Assembly (NCBI GenBank): GCA_001556125.1
Contig: LSIG01000188.1
Location: 1-42,085, forward strand
Length of the DNA: 42,085 bases
Source: Rhizobiales bacterium CCH10-E5
GTDB lineage: Bacteria; Pseudomonadota; Alphaproteobacteria; Rhizobiales; Beijerinckiaceae
Reading direction: 5' to 3'
In this document: one piece after another, positions 36,613 to 42,085 of the stretch
Numbering within the stretch: the stretch's first letter is position 1
How the letters are laid out: each line of letters starts with the position of its first letter
Made by a program: the position numbers and the translations under genes
The notes under the pieces: generated by a model
Database searches by the model: none
What the model was told of the DNA's origin: nothing
What the model saw: only the letters and a program-made list of their open reading frames with translations

Positions 36613-37263
36613 ATGCGTCGTCTGTTCGGCCTGCTGGCCGCCTGTTTCCTGTCGCTCGTCGGCATCGCCTCGGCTGAAGCCGGTGTTGATGTCCGTGTCG
36701 ACATCGCCGCCCAGCGCATCCAGGTCACCACCACGGACGGCGAGAGCTACAACTGGGCGATCTCCTCGGGCCGCAAGGGCTACCGCACACCCAACGGCGT
36801 CTATCGCCCGACCCGGCTGGAGAAGAACTGGTACTCGCGCAAATATGGCGGGGCGATGCCCCATGCCGTGTTCTTCCGCGGCGGCTATGCCATCCATGGC
36901 ACGACCGCTGTCGGCGCGCTCGGGCGCCCGGCCTCTCATGGCTGCATCCGCCTGCACCCGGCCAACGCCGCCAAGCTCTTCGCCCTCGTGAAGAAGCACG
37001 GCGCCAGCCAGACGCGGATCGCGCTGAATGGTGCGGCGCCCGACAATCTCTCGCAATTCGCCAAGGCGTCCGGCGGCAGCAAGGCCAAGATCGCCAAGGC
37101 CAAGAGCAAGAAGCCCGCTGCCGTCGCCCAGCAGCGCAAGGCGCCGAATTGGGACGCCGCCCGCGAACAGATCCTGCTGCGTCCCGCCCTGCCGGCCGGC
37201 GCTTATGGCTATCAGCCTTACGACATGCAGCGCTATTACCAGACCGGCCCGCGCTGGCGCTGA
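36613..37263 (+). CDS. L,D-transpeptidase (YkuD domain), exported
   Basis: Periplasmic enzyme of 216 aa that forms 3-3 peptidoglycan cross-links or attaches envelope proteins. The start at 36613 (MRRLFGLLAACFLSLVGIAS) has GGAG 7 nt upstream and gives a signal peptide; the longer frame from 36484 is rejected. The YkuD signature is complete: H95 (YAIHGTT) and SHGCIRLHPANA with H109 and the nucleophile C111. A basic Lys/Ala-rich stretch (AKIAKAKSKKPAAVAQ) and an aromatic tail (YGYQPYDMQRYYQTGPRW) follow, perhaps a wall-binding linker. The upstream 36378-36612 gap shows no gene. Confidence 0.93.
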   Translation: MRRLFGLLAACFLSLVGIASAEAGVDVRVDIAAQRIQVTTTDGESYNWAISSGRKGYRTPNGVYRPTRLEKNWYSRKYGGAMPHAVFFRGGYAIHGTTAVGALGRPASHGCIRLHPANAAKLFALVKKHGASQTRIALNGAAPDNLSQFAKASGGSKAKIAKAKSKKPAAVAQQRKAPNWDAAREQILLRPALPAGAYGYQPYDMQRYYQTGPRWR

Positions 37264-37270
37264 GCCGCGC

Positions 37271-38164
37271 TCACAGCGCCTCGGGGACGATCCGCAGCCA
37301 GCCTTGCAGCGTCTCGCCGGGGGCGAGGCGCGTCAGCGGCGCCGCCTCGCGCGCCGCCCGCTCGCTCGGCGAGCCGATGGCGTGGCTCTGCGGCTCGACG
37401 CAGAGGAAATCCGCGCCCGGCGGCGCCCAGACCACCGGGCAGCGCAGGCTCTCGCTCGCGGTCAGCGTGATGGCGAGTCCGGTCGAGGGCGTCTCGATCC
37501 GTGCCGTCCCGTCCCAGCCGAGGAAACTCCAGGCGACCTCCTCGCCGGTCGCGAAGACGGCGCCCTCCGCATAGGGGCCGCCGGCGTCGAGATCGCGCGA
37601 GCCGGTGGCACGATAGCCCTCGCCGCCGAACAGGAGAGCCCCACGCGCCGCCATCCGCAGCCGCGTATCCGGCGCCGCGGGAAACCAGGGGTGATGACCA
37701 AGGCCGTAGGGTAGGGCCTGGTCCGCCTCGTTGGTCAGCGCGAGATTCACGGTCAGACCGGCCTCATCCAGCACGATGTCCTGGGTCACCCGGTAGCGAT
37801 ACGGGTCGGGACCCGCCTCGCGTCGGTGTTCCAGCACGGTATGGCCGGCGGTATGGCCGAGTACGACCCAGTCCGACTCCCAGCCGAAGCCGTGGATGCA
37901 GTGCCCCCCGCCCAGCCGGTTGTCCGGTAGTGCGATGCGTTGCTCGCCATCGTCAATGAGGCTGTCGAAGGCGCAGTTGGCGAAGGGCACCATCGCCCAG
38001 CTTCCCATCTTGTTGGGGGCTGCGGTCGAAGGCGCGAGGCCCGGCGGGGCGCGCAAGAGGGGATGCAGGCGGCCATCCGGCCCCCGCCACTCCAGCCCGG
38101 CGATGATGCCGCCGATCTCCGGGTGGATGCGGGCGCTCAGCGGCCCCGCCTTCAGCTCCAGCAT
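37271..38164 (-). CDS. Aldose 1-epimerase (mutarotase) family protein
   Basis: A 297-aa galactose-mutarotase-like beta-sandwich protein that probably interconverts sugar anomers. Conserved features: the early PEIGGIIAGLEW strand, MVPFANCAFDSLI, the His in HGFGWESDW, the second His in YGLGHHPWFP, and the late catalytic Glu in LCVEPQSHA. Length is normal for the family. Sugar specificity is unknown. It ends 7 bp from the L,D-transpeptidase gene (convergent) and starts 11 bp after the IclR gene stop on the same strand, so the two may be co-transcribed. Confidence 0.87.
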   Translation of the reverse strand: MLELKAGPLSARIHPEIGGIIAGLEWRGPDGRLHPLLRAPPGLAPSTAAPNKMGSWAMVPFANCAFDSLIDDGEQRIALPDNRLGGGHCIHGFGWESDWVVLGHTAGHTVLEHRREAGPDPYRYRVTQDIVLDEAGLTVNLALTNEADQALPYGLGHHPWFPAAPDTRLRMAARGALLFGGEGYRATGSRDLDAGGPYAEGAVFATGEEVAWSFLGWDGTARIETPSTGLAITLTASESLRCPVVWAPPGADFLCVEPQSHAIGSPSERAAREAAPLTRLAPGETLQGWLRIVPEAL

Positions 38165-38175
38165 GGCGTCGTCCT

Positions 38176-38943
38176 TCAGCTGATCAGGGGGCGCAGCAGC
38201 GCCTGGAGCTGGCGCATGCCCGGCAGGAAGCGCTCCGCCATCTCCGCAGCCGAGCTGCGCTGGACCTGGCCGGAGAGGTTGAAGGCGGCCACCACCTCGC
38301 CGCGCGCGTTCATGAGCGGCATAGCGATGGAAATCAGGCCCAGTTCGAGTTCCTGGTCGACGATGCAGTAGCCCTGAGCCTGCACCCCGGCCAGGATCTC
38401 CGCCAGGCGGTCGGGGTCGGTCACGGTGTGGGGTGTCAGGGCACGGGGCTTACCCGCCAGAATGCGCGCCCGGGCGTCGGCGGGATCGCGCGCCGCCAGC
38501 AGGACCCGACCCATCGAGGTGCAGGAGGCCGGCAGCCGCGTGCCGACCGAGAGCCCGACGGACATGATCCGCCTTTGGGCCGAGCGCGCGATGTAGACGA
38601 TCTCGTGCCCGTCGAGCAGCGAAGCGGAGGAAGATTCATGCGTTTCCTCGGAAAGCCGCTCCAGGAAGGGCTGCACGAGCTGGGGCAGGGCGGCCGAGGC
38701 CAGCCAGGCATGGCCGAGCCGCAGCACGCGCGGCGTAAGCCGGAAGAACTTGCCGTCGAAGCTGGCATAGCCGATCTTGGTCAGCGTCAGCAGGCAGCGC
38801 CGCGCGGCGGCCCGCGTCAAACCGGTCGCGCGCGCGACCTCGGCGATCGTCAGCTTGTCATGCGCGGCGTCGAAGCACTCGATCACCGCCAGCCCCTTTT
38901 CGAGAGCGGCCATATGGTCGCGGTCGGCAGCCTCTCCAGCCAT
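38176..38943 (-). CDS. pcaR: IclR-family regulator of the pca genes (PcaR/PcaU type)
   Basis: A 255-aa regulator. N-terminal winged helix: LTIAEVARATGLTRAAARRCLLTL (about 31-55). The C-terminal effector domain has SASLLDGHEIVYIARS, LPASCTSMGRVLLA, VDQELELGLISIAMP and the AFNLSGQV ending. The best matches in style are PcaR, PcaU and PobR of aromatic catabolism. It is divergent from pcaIJHG with a palindrome between, matching PcaU-like sites, so control of these genes by protocatechuate or 3-oxoadipate is likely; this is inference. Confidence 0.88.
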   Translation of the reverse strand: MAGEAADRDHMAALEKGLAVIECFDAAHDKLTIAEVARATGLTRAAARRCLLTLTKIGYASFDGKFFRLTPRVLRLGHAWLASAALPQLVQPFLERLSEETHESSSASLLDGHEIVYIARSAQRRIMSVGLSVGTRLPASCTSMGRVLLAARDPADARARILAGKPRALTPHTVTDPDRLAEILAGVQAQGYCIVDQELELGLISIAMPLMNARGEVVAAFNLSGQVQRSSAAEMAERFLPGMRQLQALLRPLIS

Positions 38944-38972
38944 TCTTGACCGCCTGCCTCCGTCGGCCTAAC

Positions 38973-39007
38973 GTTCGAATATCAACACAGTGTGCGATAA
39001 ACGCACA
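38973..39007. promoter_or_regulatory. Probable PcaR/PcaU operator
   Basis: A palindrome TGTGCG-N5-CGCACA at 38991-39007. From 38992 the reading GTGCGATAAACGCACA is close to the PcaU/PcaR consensus as I recall it (GTTCGATAATCGCACA). A second partial copy starts with GTTCGA at 38973. It lies in the 82-bp divergent gap between pcaR and pcaI and may serve both. Confidence 0.6.
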
Positions 39008-39025
39008 AATTGAGGAGATGTCAAG

Positions 39026-39883
39026 GTGGCGGAATTCGTCTCCCTCGCGCAGGGAATCGAGGCGGTCCTCAGCGATGGCTGTTCCGTCGCGATGGAGGGC
39101 TTCACGCATCTCATCCCCCATGCGGCGGGACATGAGGTGATCCGTCAGGGCAAGCGCCGCCTGACGCTGATCCGGATGACGCCGGACCTGATCTACGATC
39201 AGCTGATCGGCACCGGCTGCGCGGAGAAGCTGATCTTCTCCTGGGGCGGCAATCCCGGCGTCGGCTCGCTGCATCGCTTCCGCGACGCGGTCGAGAACGG
39301 CTGGCCGCACCGGCTCGAGATCGAGGAACACAGCCACGCCGCCATGGCCAACGCCTATGAGGCGGGCGCGGCGAACCTGCCCTTCGCCGTCTTCCGCGGC
39401 TACAAGGGCGTCGATCTGCCCAGCGTCAACCCGCAGATCCGCTCCGTCACCTGTCCCTATACCGGCGAGGTTCTGGCGACGGTGCCGGCGATCCGCCCCG
39501 ATGCCGCGATCATCCACGCGCTGAAGGCCGACCGTGAGGGCAATGTCCTGCTCGAGGGCATCGTCGGCGTGCAGAAGGAGGCGGTTCTGGCGGCGAAGCG
39601 CTCGCTCGTGACGGTCGAGGAGATCGTCGACGATTTCGGCCCGCGTAACGCCAATGCGGTGATCCTGCCCTCCTGGGCCGTCACGGCGATCGCCCATGTG
39701 CCGGGTGGCGCCTACCCGTCCTATGCCCATGGCTATTACAAGCGCGCCAACGATTTCTACATCGCCTGGGACAAGATCGCGCGCGAACGCGACACCTTCC
39801 TGGCCTGGATCAAGGACAACGTGCTGGACAAGGGGCCCGATGCCTTCGCCCGCCATACGCAGGCCCGGAAGGAGGCAGCCTGA
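39026..39883 (+). CDS. pcaI: 3-Oxoadipate CoA-transferase, subunit A
   Basis: Transfers CoA from succinyl-CoA to 3-oxoadipate together with the next gene's product. It is 285 aa from a GTG start with GAGGAG 8 nt upstream. The N-terminal SDGCSVAMEGFTHLIPHAA, FSWGGNPGVGSLHRFRDA and the long C-terminal tail are of the GctA-like (CatI) type, longer than the classic 230-aa PcaI of Pseudomonas putida. Other substrates are possible, but its overlap with pcaJ and pcaHG supports the call. Cytoplasmic. Confidence 0.88.
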   Translation: MAEFVSLAQGIEAVLSDGCSVAMEGFTHLIPHAAGHEVIRQGKRRLTLIRMTPDLIYDQLIGTGCAEKLIFSWGGNPGVGSLHRFRDAVENGWPHRLEIEEHSHAAMANAYEAGAANLPFAVFRGYKGVDLPSVNPQIRSVTCPYTGEVLATVPAIRPDAAIIHALKADREGNVLLEGIVGVQKEAVLAAKRSLVTVEEIVDDFGPRNANAVILPSWAVTAIAHVPGGAYPSYAHGYYKRANDFYIAWDKIARERDTFLAWIKDNVLDKGPDAFARHTQARKEAA

Positions 39884-40653
39884 TGACCGCGACCCCCACC
39901 GAGATGATGACGATCGCGGCGGCGCGGCTGCTGACGAACCAGGATGTCTGCTTCGTCGGCATCGGCGCTCCCTCGGCCGCCTGCAACCTGGCCCGCCTCA
40001 CCCATGCGCCCAAGATCACGCTGATCTACGAATCCGGAACGCTCTCGACGCGGCCCAGCGTGCTGCCGCTCTCGATCGGCGACGGCGAGCTCTGCGACAC
40101 GGCGCTGACCACGGTCGCGGTGCCCGAGATGTTCCGCTACTGGCTCCAGGGCGGGCGCATCACCATCGGCTTCCTCGGCGGCGCGCAGATCGACCGCTTC
40201 GCCAATCTCAACACCACCGTCGTCGGTCCTTATGATCAGCCCAAGGTCCGTCTGCCCGGCGGCGGCGGCGCGCCAGAGATCGCCAGCAATTGCGGCCAGA
40301 TCTTCATTACCATGGCGATGGGGACGCGGGCCTTCGTCGACAGGCTGCCCTTCATCACCTCCTTCGGCCACGGCAAGGGCAAGGGGGACCGCGCCGCGCT
40401 CGGCCTGAAGACGAAGGGGCCGACCAAGGTCATCACGGATCTCTGCGTGCTCGAGCCGGACCCGGAGACCGCCGAACTCGCCGTCGTCTCGCTGCATCCG
40501 GGCGTGACGCGCGAGCAGGTCCAGGCTGGTTGCGGCTGGGCGCTGCGCTTCGCGGCCGACGTCGCGGAAACCCCGGCTGCGACCGAACAGGAACTGTCGG
40601 TGCTGCGCGATCTCCACACCCGCACCAAGCAAGCGCATGGGGTGGCGGCATGA
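39883..40653 (+). CDS. pcaJ: 3-Oxoadipate CoA-transferase, subunit B
   Basis: Catalytic subunit of the CoA transferase, 256 aa. The start overlaps the pcaI stop (TGATG), with GGAGG upstream. The active-site Glu, which forms the CoA thioester, is probably that in LIYESGTL. GGAQIDRFANLNTTVVG and the glycine-rich LPGGGGAPEIA are conserved binding loops. Length and form match the GctB-like CatJ type, consistent with its partner. It overlaps pcaH by 4 bp (ATGA). Confidence 0.88.
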   Translation: MTATPTEMMTIAAARLLTNQDVCFVGIGAPSAACNLARLTHAPKITLIYESGTLSTRPSVLPLSIGDGELCDTALTTVAVPEMFRYWLQGGRITIGFLGGAQIDRFANLNTTVVGPYDQPKVRLPGGGGAPEIASNCGQIFITMAMGTRAFVDRLPFITSFGHGKGKGDRAALGLKTKGPTKVITDLCVLEPDPETAELAVVSLHPGVTREQVQAGCGWALRFAADVAETPAATEQELSVLRDLHTRTKQAHGVAA

Positions 40654-41360
40654 GCCTGATCTATCCGCGCGAGAGCCTGGCCGCACATCCGGCGAACGCC
40701 TCACCCGCCTATGGCTCGACGGTGAAGCGCGCCCCGTCGAAGCCGCTGATCCTGCTGCCGCACACCCTCTCGGAGACGACCGGCCCGGTCTTCGGCCATT
40801 CGGCCGTGGCCGCGGGCGATGCGGACCTGACCCGCCAGCATGCCGGCGAGCCGCTGGGTGAACGCATCATCGTCTCGGGTCGTGTGCTCGACGAGGATGG
40901 CCGGCCGGTCCCGCATACGCTGATCGAGATCTGGCAGGCCAATGCGGCCGGGCGCTATGTCCATGTCCGCGACCAGCATCCCGCCCCGCTCGACCCCAAC
41001 TTCACCGGGGCGGGCCGGGCCCTGACGGATGCGGAAGGGCGCTACCGCTTCGTCACGGTCAAGCCCGGCGCCTATCCCTGGCGCAACCACCACAATGCCT
41101 GGCGCCCGGCCCATATCCATTTCTCGCTCTTCGGGCCGAGCTTCCTGTCGCGGGTCATCACGCAGATGTATTTCCCGGGCGATCCGCTGTTCAAATACGA
41201 TCCGATCTTCCAGTCGATCACCGACGCACAGGTGCGCGAGCGCCTCGTCTCGCGCTTCGACCTCGCCACGACCGAGCCGGAATGGGCGCTCGGCTATCAG
41301 TTCGACATCGTCCTGCGCGGGCGCAACGCGACGCCGGTGGAGGAGCCGCATGAGCACTGA
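40650..41360 (+). CDS. pcaH: Protocatechuate 3,4-dioxygenase beta subunit
   Basis: Iron-bearing subunit of the intradiol ring-cleaving enzyme that makes 3-carboxy-cis,cis-muconate from protocatechuate and O2. It is 236 aa from MSLIYPRESL. The four Fe(III) ligands are Y103 (GRYVHV), Y142 (GAYPWRNHH), H155 and H157 (RPAHIHFS), matching the Pseudomonas Y108/Y147/H160/H162 with a constant shift. The LIEIWQANAAGRY and DPNFTGAGR motifs are typical. Its 3' end overlaps pcaG by 11 bp. Confidence 0.96.
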   Translation: MSLIYPRESLAAHPANASPAYGSTVKRAPSKPLILLPHTLSETTGPVFGHSAVAAGDADLTRQHAGEPLGERIIVSGRVLDEDGRPVPHTLIEIWQANAAGRYVHVRDQHPAPLDPNFTGAGRALTDAEGRYRFVTVKPGAYPWRNHHNAWRPAHIHFSLFGPSFLSRVITQMYFPGDPLFKYDPIFQSITDAQVRERLVSRFDLATTEPEWALGYQFDIVLRGRNATPVEEPHEH

Positions 41361-41940
41361 TCCCCAGACAGTCGGGGCGCCGCTCGGCATCACGCCGTCG
41401 CAGACCATCGGCCCCTTCTTCGCCTATGCGCTGACGCCGCGCGCCTATGGCGGCAGCGAACTCGCCACCGGGACCGTCGCGGCCGAGGGTGTCGCCGGCG
41501 AGCGCATCCGCATTGCCGGCACGGTCTATGATGGCGACGGCGCCCCGGTGGGAGACGCCATGCTCGAGAGCTGGCAGGCCGACGCGCAGGGCCGCTACAA
41601 CGCCGCCGGCAACGCCGGATTCACCGGTTTCGGCCGCATCGAGGCGACCGCCGAAGGAACATTCCAGATCGAAACCATCCGCCCCGGCCCTGTCGCCGCG
41701 CCGGACGGGACGCTGCAGGCGCCGCATCTCTCGCTGTCGGTCTTCGCCCGCGGCATCCTGACCCGGCTGACGACGCGGATCTATTTCGAAGGTGAAGCGG
41801 CGAATTCGGCCGATCCGGTGCTGGCGCTGGTGCCCGCCGAGCGGCGCCAGACTCTCATCGCGACGCGCCAGCTCGATGGCAGCTTCCGCTTCGACATCCA
41901 TCTGCAGGGCGAGAACGAGACGGTCTTTTTCGCGGCGTGA
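41350..41940 (+). CDS. pcaG: Protocatechuate 3,4-dioxygenase alpha subunit
   Basis: Structural partner of PcaH, 196 aa from the ATG at 41350 with GGAG upstream. It has the intradiol dioxygenase beta-sandwich fold: PSQTIGPFFAYAL, VYDGDGAPVGDAMLESWQAD, NAGFTGFGR and APHLSLSVFARG. The iron ligands are absent, as expected for alpha. It is the last gene seen in the pcaIJHG operon; pcaB, pcaC and pcaD needed between the dioxygenase and transferase steps are not in this window. A G/C-rich repeat follows. Confidence 0.95.
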   Translation: MSTDPQTVGAPLGITPSQTIGPFFAYALTPRAYGGSELATGTVAAEGVAGERIRIAGTVYDGDGAPVGDAMLESWQADAQGRYNAAGNAGFTGFGRIEATAEGTFQIETIRPGPVAAPDGTLQAPHLSLSVFARGILTRLTTRIYFEGEAANSADPVLALVPAERRQTLIATRQLDGSFRFDIHLQGENETVFFAA

Positions 41941-41949
41941 GGCTATTTC

Positions 41950-42085
41950 CCTCCCCCTTGTGGGGAGGGGTTAGGGGTGGGGGGCGTAAAGGGGGAGCGC
42001 CTCGCATTCATCGAGGCGTGAACGGTTGATCCAGCGCTTTTGGTGGTGCAACTGTCACCCGGTCGTTCGCCCCCCACCCCTGCCC
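41950..42085. repeat. Large inverted repeat after pcaG, cut by the window end
   Basis: CCCTCCCC...GGGGAGGGG forms a local hairpin at about 41949-41970. AGGGGTGGGGGGCG at 41973-41986 is the exact complement of CGCCCCCCACCCCT at 42068-42081, 81 nt apart. The element therefore folds back on itself and its outer right arm should continue past the window. It is unlike the CGTCAT-type repeats seen earlier and resembles common Rhizobiales intergenic G-rich repeats. It may serve as the pca operon terminator. Confidence 0.7.

Overview
The window is GC-rich, gene-dense chromosomal DNA from an alphaproteobacterium. Rhizobiales (Hyphomicrobiales) is the best fit, possibly a Bosea-like lineage; that last step is inference from gene content. 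Pointers are the hisB-DUF2628-hisH-hisA order, the FYDLN-acid protein next to aroA-cmk and tRNA-Ala, RegB/RegA, MmcB, a class II EPSP synthase, and an AccD without its zinc-finger cysteines. I saw no phage, insertion sequence, CRISPR array or rRNA. This is mainly a core-genome segment with small accessory insertions.

Layout. 1-3.4 kb: 3' end of metZ, then the translationally coupled hisB-DUF2628-hisH-hisA. 3.5-5.1 kb: an aldo/keto reductase and a Phd/PIN toxin-antitoxin pair with its own operator. 5.1-8.2 kb (minus): trpA-accD-folC. 8.3-10.8 kb: helicase hrpB. 11-13.9 kb (minus): a secreted DUF1194 protein and aroA-cmk. 14-14.7 kb: FYDLN-acid protein and tRNA-Ala(GGC). 15-17.4 kb: a class II glutamine amidotransferase and a NhaD-like antiporter ending at a perfect terminator. 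17.5-21 kb: PHB depolymerase diverging from the redox two-component system regB-regA. 21-21.5 kb: mmcB with a probable LexA box. 21.6-25.4 kb: a three-gene polysaccharide-initiation set resembling the UDP-QuiNAc route. 25.5-29.3 kb: a TetR repressor, cobyric acid synthase and an aminotransferase. 29.3-31.6 kb: a helical repeat protein, RidA and a YqaA-like membrane protein. 31.7-33.8 kb (minus): hisF-hisE-coaA. 33.8-38.2 kb: a two-winged-helix regulator, exported beta-carbonic anhydrase, TauE-like transporter, L,D-transpeptidase and a mutarotase-like protein. 38.2-41.9 kb: an IclR regulator diverging from pcaI-pcaJ-pcaH-pcaG, the 3-oxoadipate/protocatechuate branch of aromatic degradation.

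Most interesting points. (1) Two matching 22-bp palindromes, TGAYGAAT-N6-ATTCRTCA, overlap predicted minus-strand promoters of tetR and of cobQ, which suggests a small undescribed TetR regulon. (2) The histidine operon is split: hisF-hisE-coaA lies about 30 kb from hisA and inverted, as expected from one inversion with a breakpoint just after hisA. (3) The GT4 transferase, epimerase/reductase and CapD/WbpM-like dehydratase form a compact candidate Und-PP-QuiNAc module. (4) Intergenic inverted-repeat elements occur at 785-890, 10851-10946 and the window's right edge.
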